From NCBI GenBank assembly GCA_036783645.1, contig DAIPWT010000010.1, positions 22,540-86,539 of the forward strand: a stretch of DNA of 64,000 bases, read 5' to 3'. The notes beneath the pieces are model-generated. The model was not told the DNA's origin and ran no database searches. It worked only from the letters and a program-made list of their open reading frames with translations. A program made the position numbers and the translations under genes. This DNA is from UBA4732 sp002404095 (GTDB taxonomy: Bacteria > Planctomycetota > Planctomycetia > Gemmatales > Gemmataceae). Shown one piece after another: positions 41,293 through 48,828 of this stretch; position 1 is the stretch's first letter, and the number at the start of each line of letters is the position of its first letter.

Positions 41293-42297
41293 ATGAAACT
41301 GGTTCATCATCCGCCGGTCGAACTGGAACGCCTGGCGCGCATCATCGACGCGGCCGGCGCGATGAGCGTGGTCAACGCCGCGACCGATGCGGAAGCGCTG
41401 GCGCACATGCCAGACGCCGACGCCTTGTTCGGCAAGATCACGCCGCCGCTGTTGGCCGCCGCTCACCGGCTGCGCTGGGTGCAAACACCGACGGCCAGCC
41501 TCGAACACTATCTTTTCCCTGAATTAACGGCCCATCCGTGTGTGCTAACCAACATGCGCGGTCTGTTCTCGGACGTGATCGCCGATCAGGTGTTCGGCTA
41601 CATCCTCTGCTTCGCCCGCAATCTCCATCGCTACATCCTTCAGCAAGCCGACGGTCGCTGGGCGCCTATCGGCGGCGAAAAAGATCGCGTCTCGTTCGCC
41701 ACGGGTCCGGGCGTAGTCAACGCCATCGACCGCGCCCACATTCATCTGGCGGATTGCACACTCGGCGTCGTCGGCCTGGGTAGCATTGGCGCGGAGGTCG
41801 CGCGCCGCGCTCTGGCGTTTGGGATGCGTGTGCTGGCCGTCGATCCCGTTCAGCCCGAAGCGCCTGCCGGTGTGGAGTCCTTATGGCGGCCGGAGCGATT
41901 GCCCGAATTGCTGGGCGAAAGCGATTTCGTAGTGATCGCCGCTCCGCATACGCCGGAAACGGAGAAGCTGTTTCGCCGGCCGCAGTTTCGGCAGATGAAG
42001 CCGACAGCCTATGTCATCAACGTCGGCCGCGGCGCCATCGTGGACTTAGGCGATCTTACAGAGGCGTTGAAAGCGGGCGGACTGGCGGGGGCGGCGCTGG
42101 ACGTATTCGAGACGGAGCCGCTGCCGGCGGACCATCCCCTTTGGCGCATGGGCGACCGGGTGATCCTCACGCCGCACGTCGCCGGCTATTCGCCGCGTAT
42201 CGCGGAGCGGCATTTTGCGCTGCTGCTGGACAATATCGGCCGGTTCATGCGCGGCGAGCCGCTGCGGAATGTAGTGGACAAGGCGAGGTGGTTTTGA
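41293..42297 (+). CDS. D-2-hydroxyacid dehydrogenase family protein
   Basis: The 334-residue NAD(P)-dependent enzyme belongs to the D-isomer-specific 2-hydroxyacid dehydrogenase superfamily. The nucleotide-binding motif LGVVGLGSIGAEVA lies at 157-170 (GLGSIG 161-166). The catalytic triad of the family is present: R246 in INVGRGAIVD, E275 in VFETEPLP and H295 in LTPHVAGY. The N-terminal substrate domain (1-100 and the final helix) is divergent, so the substrate (2-oxoacid, glyoxylate or phosphoglycerate-like) is open. The ATG has GAGGCGG upstream and the gene follows the methyltransferase by 10 bp. This suggests a shared pathway, but none is evident. Confidence 0.88.
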   Translation: MKLVHHPPVELERLARIIDAAGAMSVVNAATDAEALAHMPDADALFGKITPPLLAAAHRLRWVQTPTASLEHYLFPELTAHPCVLTNMRGLFSDVIADQVFGYILCFARNLHRYILQQADGRWAPIGGEKDRVSFATGPGVVNAIDRAHIHLADCTLGVVGLGSIGAEVARRALAFGMRVLAVDPVQPEAPAGVESLWRPERLPELLGESDFVVIAAPHTPETEKLFRRPQFRQMKPTAYVINVGRGAIVDLGDLTEALKAGGLAGAALDVFETEPLPADHPLWRMGDRVILTPHVAGYSPRIAERHFALLLDNIGRFMRGEPLRNVVDKARWF

Positions 42298-42375
42298 GAT
42301 TAGAACTCCGATTCATTCTTTCTTGCCGGGGTTCGATGGCTGGGGTATGATAAATCGTCATACCAGGAGTTTCCT

Positions 42376-42696
42376 ATGCGTACCGTGAAAATCGCGGTTA
42401 CTCTCGACCAGGACTTGGTTGCCCGGCTGGACCAGCTAGTCGAGGAGAACCAGTTTCCCAGTCGCAGCCGCGCCGTACAGGAAGCCGTCCGCGACAAGCT
42501 GCAACGACTCCAACGGAGTCGCCTCGCCCGCGAGAGCGCGAAGCTGGACCCCGCGTTCGAGCAGGCGCTGGCCGATGAAGGCTTAAATGGCCCCGACGTT
42601 TGGGCAGCCGTGGACGCGATTCGCCACCGCCTGAAGGCCACCGGCAGAACCTTTAGCGATAGTGCGGACCTTCTGCGTGAGGGTCGAGACCGTTGA
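42376..42696 (+). CDS. ribbon-helix-helix (CopG/ParD-like) protein
   Basis: The 106-residue protein begins with a ribbon-helix-helix DNA-binding domain: strand MRTVKIAVTLDQDLVARLDQ, helix VEENQFPSRSRAVQEAVRDK (about 23-42). The gene has a good AGGAG ribosome site. RHH proteins of this size are commonly antitoxins or autoregulators. The C-terminal tail (about 75-106, VDAIRHRLKATGRTFSDSAD then LLREGRDR) is nearly repeated at the end of the next gene. Endings of the type LLREDRDR occur in antitoxins. No PIN or RelE toxin gene follows, so this may be an orphan antitoxin or a regulator of unknown target. Confidence 0.72.
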   Translation: MRTVKIAVTLDQDLVARLDQLVEENQFPSRSRAVQEAVRDKLQRLQRSRLARESAKLDPAFEQALADEGLNGPDVWAAVDAIRHRLKATGRTFSDSADLLREGRDR

Positions 42697-42726
42697 GCGC
42701 GGGGCACAAATGCAGCGAAGACATCA

Positions 42727-43017
42727 ATGTTAACAATTCGCCTTCCAAAAGCCGACTGGGCCAAAGCCTGGCGAGCCATGATCGAGGTCGCGCCCGTGCG
42801 TCTGGTGGCGGACGACCCCGTCTATGAAGTCCTGCCGGCTCACTTGGAGTTATTGACTGCTTGCGGTTTCACCTATGAGGTCGTACTGTTGCGGACGCGA
42901 CAATCGGGTCATCTCGACGCATGGCAATCGGTGGACGCGATCCGCGCGCGACTGGCAGCTTCGGGCCGGAAGTTCAGCGACAGCGCAGAGCTACTGCGAG
43001 AGGATAGAGACCGTTGA
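42727..43017 (+). CDS. small protein sharing the C-terminal tail of the upstream RHH protein
   Basis: This 96-residue protein has a distinct N-terminal part (MLTIRLPKADWAKAWRAMIE, then DDPVYEVLPAHLELLTACGF and TYEVVLLR). Its last 29 residues, VDAIRARLAASGRKFSDSAE then LLREDRDR, match the tail of the preceding gene. It could be a chimera made by copying the 3' end of the RHH gene behind another small gene, or two partners sharing a binding tail. The N-terminal region resembles a small protein type that I associate with planctomycetes, with no known function. The ribosome site is weak (GAAGA). The stop codon context GACCGTTGAGCGC is the same in both genes. Confidence 0.6.
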   Translation: MLTIRLPKADWAKAWRAMIEVAPVRLVADDPVYEVLPAHLELLTACGFTYEVVLLRTRQSGHLDAWQSVDAIRARLAASGRKFSDSAELLREDRDR

Positions 43018-43032
43018 GCGCCATCGTTACAA

Positions 43033-43061
43033 GCCGGCGGGGATAAACCCCGCCGCTCGCC
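43033..43061. repeat. half-copy of the GCCGGCGGGGATAAACCCC palindrome family
   Basis: One arm of the family found complete at 26705, 35446 and 61508, lying between the convergent small-protein and Hsp70 genes. Confidence 0.75.
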
Positions 43062-44894
43062 TCAGCTGCTTTCGCGCACGTTAAACTCCAGCTTCCATTT
43101 CTGTTTGCCGTCGCGGCTGATACACCACAATTCCAGTGTGCCGATCTCCGTGAGCTTGCTATGCAGATGTACCGGCGTCAAGCGGCCCTCACCCGACGGC
43201 GCCGCCAGCGTCGTCGCCATTGGGTCAAGCTCTTCGATCTCGCTTTGCCACTCCTCCACCATCGTGCCGACCGTATCGCCGCGGCGCGTGCTCGACCCCA
43301 GGAAGCGGAACTCGGCCGGCGCCCCCACTACTAGGCCAAACTCCTGTCCCGGCACGTCGGCTTCCGTGCCCTCCTCCATGCCGAAGGGCGCCACGCATAA
43401 CGCCTTCAACGGCGGCGCCGCCCCCGGCACCGCCGGCAGCGAAGATTCCACTCCGACGTAATAGGCCCGCGCCGCCCCGCCGCGAATGCGCACGCCTTTA
43501 CCGCGACGCACCATGCCGTAATAAGCGGCGCCGCGCGCCACCGCCCGGTCGAGGTCGCCGCCGGGCAGTACCTTCACGTCGCCGCCGCCCCACGACTTCG
43601 CCCAATGATTCAGCACCTCGGCCACGCGATTCCGAAGGACATCCGCTTTCAACACGCCGCCGTTGAACAGCACCGCCGTCGGTCCCGACGTGGCCTTTTT
43701 CTTGCCCTTGCCCGGCAGCTTCTCCGCCAGGGCGCCGGCGTGACGGTGGAGGAACTGCGCCAGGTGCTTGGTGATGGCCGGGTCGGCCGCGTAGGACAGG
43801 CCCAACTCTTGCAAGCCGACCGCCTTCTGCCGCAACGGTTCCGCGTCTGGCGGACAATCTGGCAAAAAGCCTTCCACCAACACCTTTTCCATTTCCTCCC
43901 GCGTCAATTCGCCCTGAACCGTGCCGGCGATGACTCGGCTGCCGCGTCCCAATACCGTCACCGGGGCGCTCGTCAGCGCTGGGTCGCTGAACAGCTTTTC
44001 CTTGGCCGCCCGGCTGCTGTGCCATAGCTGAAGCAGCTGGCCGCCGTCGAGTTTAATGTTTCGAGCGGCGAATGCCTTGGCCGCCGCGTGAGCCAGCGCG
44101 AGGTCCATGTTGTCGCCGCCGATGAGCAGGTGGTCGCCGACAGCCACGCGCGTCAACTCCAGCCGGCCAGACTCCTCGCCGACGGCGATCAGCGTTAGGT
44201 CGGTCGTGCCGCCGCCCACGTCGCAGATCAGCACGGCGTCGCCGACTTTCACCAGCTTGCGCCAGGCGTCGCCGTTGGCCTCGATCCAAGCGTAAAACGC
44301 GGCCTGCGGTTCTTCCAACAGCGTGACGTTCTCCAGTCCAGCCGCCCGCGCCGCCTCGACGGTCAACTCGCGGGCCGCGGCGTCGAACGATGCCGGCACC
44401 GTTAGCACCACGTCTTGCTGTTCCAGCCGACGTTCGGGCAGGTCGCGCGCCAGCTGGTAATTCCACGCCTCAACCAGATGTTTTAAGTAGAGAGTGCTGG
44501 CTTCCAATGGCGAGACGCGACGACCGCCTTCCGGCCCCTTCCACGGCAACACCGGCCCCTTGCGGTCGATGCCGGGATGGCACAGCCACGACTTGGCCGA
44601 CGACACCAGCCGCGTCGGCACGAGGCTGCCCTGTTGTCGGCCGAACTCGCCAATGGCGTAATCGCGGTTGGCGTCCCACGGCAGTTTCAGGCTGCCGGCC
44701 GGTACTTCGCCTGGGCCAGGAAGGTATAGGTACGACGGCAGCAACGGCCTTTCGGCGACCACGCCCGGCCCGACGACCTGCGGAATCGCCAAGTCCGACG
44801 ACCGCGCGTCGTCCGCGCTTCCCGTATCGACGTAAGCGACGCCGCTATTGGTGGTGCCCAGATCGATGCCAACGACAAAGCGAGATCCCGACAC
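43062..44894 (-). CDS. Hsp70 family protein (non-canonical)
   Basis: The 610-residue Hsp70-type ATPase starts with the phosphate-1 motif VVGIDLGTTNSGVAYV. It also has VVLTVPASFDAAARELTVEA, a phosphate-2 motif ICDVGGGTTDLTLIAV and an adenosine-motif region near the middle. Compared with DnaK, the substrate domain is divergent and the protein ends without the usual lid tail. A frame opens 30 bases upstream at GTG 44924, but GTG 44894 has GGAGGA at the right distance and starts just before the conserved motif, so 44894 is preferred. It lies 33 bp after a DUF2760 gene on the same strand, a pairing often seen in bacteria. It may act as a specialised chaperone with unknown client. Confidence 0.87.
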   Translation of the reverse strand: MSGSRFVVGIDLGTTNSGVAYVDTGSADDARSSDLAIPQVVGPGVVAERPLLPSYLYLPGPGEVPAGSLKLPWDANRDYAIGEFGRQQGSLVPTRLVSSAKSWLCHPGIDRKGPVLPWKGPEGGRRVSPLEASTLYLKHLVEAWNYQLARDLPERRLEQQDVVLTVPASFDAAARELTVEAARAAGLENVTLLEEPQAAFYAWIEANGDAWRKLVKVGDAVLICDVGGGTTDLTLIAVGEESGRLELTRVAVGDHLLIGGDNMDLALAHAAAKAFAARNIKLDGGQLLQLWHSSRAAKEKLFSDPALTSAPVTVLGRGSRVIAGTVQGELTREEMEKVLVEGFLPDCPPDAEPLRQKAVGLQELGLSYAADPAITKHLAQFLHRHAGALAEKLPGKGKKKATSGPTAVLFNGGVLKADVLRNRVAEVLNHWAKSWGGGDVKVLPGGDLDRAVARGAAYYGMVRRGKGVRIRGGAARAYYVGVESSLPAVPGAAPPLKALCVAPFGMEEGTEADVPGQEFGLVVGAPAEFRFLGSSTRRGDTVGTMVEEWQSEIEELDPMATTLAAPSGEGRLTPVHLHSKLTEIGTLELWCISRDGKQKWKLEFNVRESS

Positions 44895-44927
44895 GGTGCT
44901 GTCCTCCAAGTGGCCGTTGACCACTCT

Positions 44928-45509
44928 TTACGGCAACTCGACTTCGGCCGGCGCCACCACGAACTCATCCTGGCCTTCCGGCGGCGCCGCGAGAGTGAAG
45001 TCCTTGACGCGCCAGCCGTGGTGCTTGAGAACGCCGCGGAATGGCGGTTGGCCGGTCACGTTGCCCGTCAGCCGGATGGCCGACGGGTCGAAGCCTGGCG
45101 GCGCCTCCACGGTGTCGCCTTCGCTCTGCGGCAATACCGGCTCCAACGTGAGGTGTTCCTTCAAGACGGCTTGCGATTCGCGGTGCAGTTCGCGCACGCC
45201 CGCCCCAACCTGCTCGTTGGTCGCTCCCTGAATGTCTTCGAGAAGAAAATCCAGCAGACGACCCTTTCGCTGTAACAACGTCAGCAGGCGCAGGGCTTCA
45301 CCCGATTTCTTTGGAGGCGGAGGCGGCGGAGGCGGCTGGATTAGAGCCGACACCTTCGCGGCGAAGGCCGGCTGCGCCATCGTCCGCCAATAGGCCTGCA
45401 ATGCCAGCCCCAATCGGGCTAGGTTGCCGCCGCCCAGGGCCAGCAACACCAGAAGTTTCACCACCACGACGACCGCCAGCGTCGCCGCCACGACATAGTA
45501 CCATTCCAT
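44928..45509 (-). CDS. DUF2760 domain-containing protein
   Basis: The 193-residue protein has one N-terminal membrane segment (YYVVAATLAVVVVVKLLVLLAL), a Pro-rich linker (IQPPPPPPPP) and then a DUF2760 region: ALRLLTLLQRKGRLLDFLLE, GAGVRELHRESQAVLKEHLT, HHGWRVKDFTL. The domain is typically found next to variant Hsp70 genes and its function is unknown. The ATG at 45509 begins the membrane segment; a long upstream frame looks non-coding. Its stop lies 33 bp before the Hsp70 GTG. The pair could form a membrane-attached chaperone unit. The second Hsp70 that often completes this cluster is absent here. Confidence 0.83.
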   Translation of the reverse strand: MEWYYVVAATLAVVVVVKLLVLLALGGGNLARLGLALQAYWRTMAQPAFAAKVSALIQPPPPPPPPKKSGEALRLLTLLQRKGRLLDFLLEDIQGATNEQVGAGVRELHRESQAVLKEHLTLEPVLPQSEGDTVEAPPGFDPSAIRLTGNVTGQPPFRGVLKHHGWRVKDFTLAAPPEGQDEFVVAPAEVELP

Positions 45510-45570
45510 GAGGCTAGATCTCTCGTCAAGCGGCCCGTGGCCGCGATCTCCACAAACGCACTTGGGTAGT

Positions 45571-46506
45571 TTATATGGACGGCGTCGGATCTGGTCTTCG
45601 CGGCGCCGTCGCGGCCTCGTCGTCGCCCGGCTTCGCGGTTGAAACCGCGAGTTCGGTCGGAGCAACGTGCCGCCGCGTGTTCAGCGCATAGACATGGGTG
45701 AACTCGGCGCCAAACAGCAGGATCAAGGCGGAGTAGTAGACCCACACCAGCAGCACGACGACGGAGCCGGCGGTCCCGTAGGTTTCCGTCAGACCGCTGT
45801 GACCGAGGTAGGCGCCGATGCCGGCCTTGCCAATGGTAAATAGCGCGGCTGTTACCACGGCGCCGATCCAGACGTCGCGCCAGTCGATCTTGGCGTCGGG
45901 CAGAGTCTTGAAGATCATGGCGAACAGCAGCGCGACCACCAGGAACGAAAGGACGCCGTTTAAGGATTGCCAGAGCCAGGACATCCCCGGCGCCACACTG
46001 TCCATCCATGCGCCCAGCGCGGCCAGGGCGGCGCTCAGCACTAACGACACCAACAAGAGGAAGCCGGTGCCGAACACGACCGCGAACGAAAGCAAGCGGT
46101 TGCGGACTATTGCCATGAGACCCAGGCCGGGCTTGGGTTTTACTTTCCAGATGTTGTCAAGGGCGTCCTGCAACTCGGCGAATACGCCCGAAGCGCCAAA
46201 CAACAATACGGCGACGCCAATGATCGTGGCGACTATTCCGCTGGTCGCGCCCCCGGCGTGTTCGAGGATTTTCTCCAAGGAATCGCTGGCCGACTGCCCG
46301 ACGGTGGTGGCAATCTCGCTCAGGATATGCTTCCGCGCGTCCTCTTTGTTGAAGATCTGGCTGGCAACTCCAATGACGATCAGCAGCAACGGCGCCATCG
46401 AGAAGACGCTGTAATAGGCAAGGGCGGCGCCCATACGGAAGGCTCGGTCTTCGAGCCAGTTATTGAACGAGTCACGGAGTAGATGCCAGAAGAAACGCGC
46501 GTTCAT
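45571..46506 (-). CDS. YihY/BrkB family inner-membrane protein
   Basis: The 311-residue protein has about six membrane segments and the family signature near the N-terminus: NNWLEDRAFRMGAALAYYSV, with FSMAPLLLIVIGVA just after. DAKIDWRDVWIGAVVTAALF and GTAGSVVVLLVWVYYSALIL are typical C-terminal blocks, followed by LFGAEFTHVYA. The last 35 residues are a polar tail (STAKPGDDEAATAPRRPDPT). The family was once called ribonuclease BN, but is now regarded as a transporter-like membrane protein of uncertain function. The ATG at 46506 follows the weak site GAGGCGATTCC. It is transcribed away from the lipoprotein gene at 46768, so a promoter region with a palindrome separates them. Confidence 0.87.
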   Translation of the reverse strand: MNARFFWHLLRDSFNNWLEDRAFRMGAALAYYSVFSMAPLLLIVIGVASQIFNKEDARKHILSEIATTVGQSASDSLEKILEHAGGATSGIVATIIGVAVLLFGASGVFAELQDALDNIWKVKPKPGLGLMAIVRNRLLSFAVVFGTGFLLLVSLVLSAALAALGAWMDSVAPGMSWLWQSLNGVLSFLVVALLFAMIFKTLPDAKIDWRDVWIGAVVTAALFTIGKAGIGAYLGHSGLTETYGTAGSVVVLLVWVYYSALILLFGAEFTHVYALNTRRHVAPTELAVSTAKPGDDEAATAPRRPDPTPSI

Positions 46507-46584
46507 GGAATCGCCTCGTGGGGAAAAGGACCAGTTTAACACGAAAGCAAGCGCGGCGCCGGAACTGTGCGAAAAGGGGTTGTT

Positions 46585-46665
46585 GGCGAGCCGGGTCGCG
46601 TAAGCGCCCGGAGTTAGTTGCAGAGACTACACAGAACTCCGGGCGCTTACGCGACCCGGCTCGCC
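46585..46665. repeat. 81-bp palindrome GGCGAGCCGGGTCGCGTAAG...
   Basis: Long inverted arms (GGCGAGCCGGGTCGCGTAAG with CGCCCGGAGTT and inverse) in the divergent region. A decayed copy seems to flank another repeat at 57103-57228. Confidence 0.85.
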
Positions 46666-46767
46666 TTCGCAAAGACCTCTTGCACCACCGCGCCCTGTCG
46701 GTATAGTCCGCCGCTCTCATGGGCAGAGGTCGCGTCGGGCGCTCACGGTGCGCCGGAGGGTCGCGGT

Positions 46768-47967
46768 ATGAGCAGACAGGAGTGGACGGCAACGGCCCTG
46801 GTCGCTTTCGCTCTAGCCATCTGCGGATGTACAACGTCTCAGCCGCGCTGGGGCGCCATCGACGGTGCGCCGCCAGTGAGCCTGCCGCCGCCGCGCGCCC
46901 AGGGAGATCGGCCCGACGCCCCCTCCGTAGCTCGTTCGCAAAAGCCGGAAGCCGACGGCCTCAAGACGCCTGAAACACCGCCGCTGCCGATGGCGCCGCC
47001 CGCCGACCTCGTCACTGGAACGCCAGCCGCGCGCGTGGGCGCCACGGTCAATAACGAAGTCATTCTCAGAGAAGAAGTCATAGCCGCCGCCGGCCCGCAA
47101 CTTATGGCCTGCCGCGAACTACCGGAACCGGAATGCTCGCAACGCCAGGCGGAAATCTGGAATCTCGCCCTGGGCCAACTCGTCGAGCGCGAGGTGGTCC
47201 TCCAGGACGCCTTCACCAGACTCACGAAAGGCTCGAAGTCTCAAGTTGCTAAGTTTAAGGAAGAAGCCGCCGAGGAGTTCAACAAGACGACGCTGCGCGC
47301 CTGGATGAAGCGCGCCGATGTCAAGTCCGAGGATGATCTCCGTGAATTCCTCACGAAGAACCAGGGGCTTTCATTGGATATGCAGCGCCGCCAGTGGGAG
47401 CGCAACTTCATGATGACGGAGTACCTGCGCAACCGCATCCATCCCTTCATCGATCAGGTCGGGCCGCAACAGATTCTGGAGTATTACGACAAACATCCCG
47501 AGGAATTCGAGCGGGCGGACGCCGTACAGTGGCAAGACCTGTTCGTCTTAGCGGATGAGAAATTCCCCACCCGAGCCGACGCCCATCGCCTAGCGGAGCA
47601 GCTGGCCCAGCGGGCGCGCGGCGGCGAGGACTTCGCCAAGCTGGCCGAAAAGTACGACAACGGCGACAGCTCCTTCCGCAAAGGCGACGGCATCGGCGTC
47701 AAGCACGGCGAGATCAAGCCGGCGGAGGCCGAGAACGTGCTGTTCCAGCTGAAGGACGGCGAAACGGCCGTGGTGGAATTGGAGAAGGGCTTCCACGTTG
47801 TCCGCGTGGTTAAGCGCGACTACGCGGGCCAGACGCCGTTCGACGAGAAGACGCAGAAACAAATCAAGGAAAAGCTGACCAACGAGACGACTCAAGTGGA
47901 GATGAAGCGGATCGTCAATAAGCTCAAGCGGGACGCGGTGATTGTGTATACCAAGGGCGAGAATTAA
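46768..47967 (+). CDS. parvulin-type peptidylprolyl isomerase lipoprotein
   Basis: The 399-residue protein has a lipoprotein signal with lipobox LAICGC (lipidated Cys near 21), then a Pro/Ala-rich linker (about 25-80). A SurA-N-like chaperone part follows: RVGATVNNEVILREEVIAAA (about 89-108) and helices to about 250. The PpiC/parvulin domain covers about 255-370: VQWQDLFVLADEKFPTRADA, LAEKYDNGDSSFRKGDGIG, VVELEKGFHVVRVVKRDYAG. It probably folds exported proteins from the membrane surface. The ATG at 46768 has GGAGGG 8 bases upstream; a longer in-frame extension enters the upstream palindrome and is discarded. The C-terminus carries a short helical tail (KTQKQIKEKLTNETTQ). Confidence 0.88.
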   Translation: MSRQEWTATALVAFALAICGCTTSQPRWGAIDGAPPVSLPPPRAQGDRPDAPSVARSQKPEADGLKTPETPPLPMAPPADLVTGTPAARVGATVNNEVILREEVIAAAGPQLMACRELPEPECSQRQAEIWNLALGQLVEREVVLQDAFTRLTKGSKSQVAKFKEEAAEEFNKTTLRAWMKRADVKSEDDLREFLTKNQGLSLDMQRRQWERNFMMTEYLRNRIHPFIDQVGPQQILEYYDKHPEEFERADAVQWQDLFVLADEKFPTRADAHRLAEQLAQRARGGEDFAKLAEKYDNGDSSFRKGDGIGVKHGEIKPAEAENVLFQLKDGETAVVELEKGFHVVRVVKRDYAGQTPFDEKTQKQIKEKLTNETTQVEMKRIVNKLKRDAVIVYTKGEN

Positions 47968-47970
47968 TGC

Positions 47971-48040
47971 GAAAAGGGCGGGGAGACCCCGCCCCTACCG
48001 CGATTTTTGTAGGTAGGGGCGGGGTCTCCCCGCCCTTTTC
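47971..48040. terminator. palindromic repeat, likely bidirectional terminator
   Basis: A 70-bp inverted repeat, GAAAAGGGCGGGGAGACCCC ... and the inverse ending CCCGCCCTTTTC, lies exactly between two convergent stop codons (47967, 48051). A GC stem ending in TTTT on either strand fits intrinsic termination both ways. The same element is at 57124-57200, again between convergent genes. Confidence 0.65.
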
Positions 48041-48050
48041 AGACAGACTG

Positions 48051-48503
48051 TTACAATCCGCCGCCCTTGGCCGAAGCGACAGGCGTTGCCGGCCGGGCCG
48101 GAGTGGATAAGGCGTCGTCCTGTCCCAACAGCGATTGTAAACCCTTCTTCATCTTTTCGCATCGCGTTTGAAGCATGTCGCGCTCGTTGGTGCGAGCTTC
48201 CATTTGCTGACGCAGCGAGTTCCGCTCCTTGACGACAAGTTTGCCGGCCTCGATCTCTTTTTGCATTGCCGTGGTTTGTTCGTCGATCTGCGCCCGCTCC
48301 TCTTCCAGCGTGGAAACTTTCTTTCGCGCCTGGTCGCGCGCCGCCGCCGCCGCTTTATAGTCGTCTTCGAGTTTGGCACACTTGGTCTCGAGCGCCTTGA
48401 TGCGCTCCGCCTGGACGGCGGATTGGCTCGGACCCTGCGAACAGCCCCATAGGCCGACGGCGGCCGCGAACAACACAATCATTGATTTGCCGTTGTGATT
48501 CAT
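48051..48503 (-). CDS. coiled-coil lipoprotein
   Basis: The 150-residue protein has a lipoprotein signal (SMIVLFAAAVGLWGC, lipobox Cys near 21). The mature part is one long coiled coil (about 30-125): SAVQAERIKALETKCAKLED, RKKVSTLEEERAQIDEQTTA, NSLRQQMEARTNERDMLQTR. A short Ala/Pro tail follows. No catalytic motif is present. It is a single gene with its own upstream region shared with the divergent LarA-domain gene. A structural or periplasmic spacer role is plausible but unproven. Confidence 0.75.
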   Translation of the reverse strand: MNHNGKSMIVLFAAAVGLWGCSQGPSQSAVQAERIKALETKCAKLEDDYKAAAAARDQARKKVSTLEEERAQIDEQTTAMQKEIEAGKLVVKERNSLRQQMEARTNERDMLQTRCEKMKKGLQSLLGQDDALSTPARPATPVASAKGGGL

Positions 48504-48828
48504 TGAAATCTACTCCAGATGGAAGACAGGGGAAGTCGACGCCTGATCTTGACGGAACGCGGAGACCAATCCAGGCGCTCAGGGAAAGCCGTTCGACTTG
48601 CCCAATCTGCCGCGCCGCATGGATTCGTCAGATTCTATTTCGGACGCAACCTCGCCTGAACTTTACCCACTTTGAACAAACCGCCCTAAGGTCCATGCTT
48701 TCCAGCCCCGCTTCCGTGGGAAAAGATTGTGTCGTCGGCGCAACCGTGACAGCCCGTTCGCTCCACAACCCGTTGGGTCTTATAATAGCTAACGTCCCCT
48801 AACGCCCTCAAACCAGGAGCAACCGGCC
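48504..48828. other. divergent intergenic region, 325 bp
   Basis: No gene or repeat family is evident. It separates the coiled-coil lipoprotein (-) from the LarA-domain gene (+) and should hold promoters for both; a good -10 box for the + gene is at 48781. Confidence 0.55.
48781..48786 (+). promoter_or_regulatory. candidate -10 box TATAAT upstream of the LarA-domain gene
   Basis: A consensus TATAAT lies 43 bp before the GTG start, in a GC-rich genome where it is rare by chance. No convincing -35 is present at 17 bp, so it is only a tentative promoter. Confidence 0.4.
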
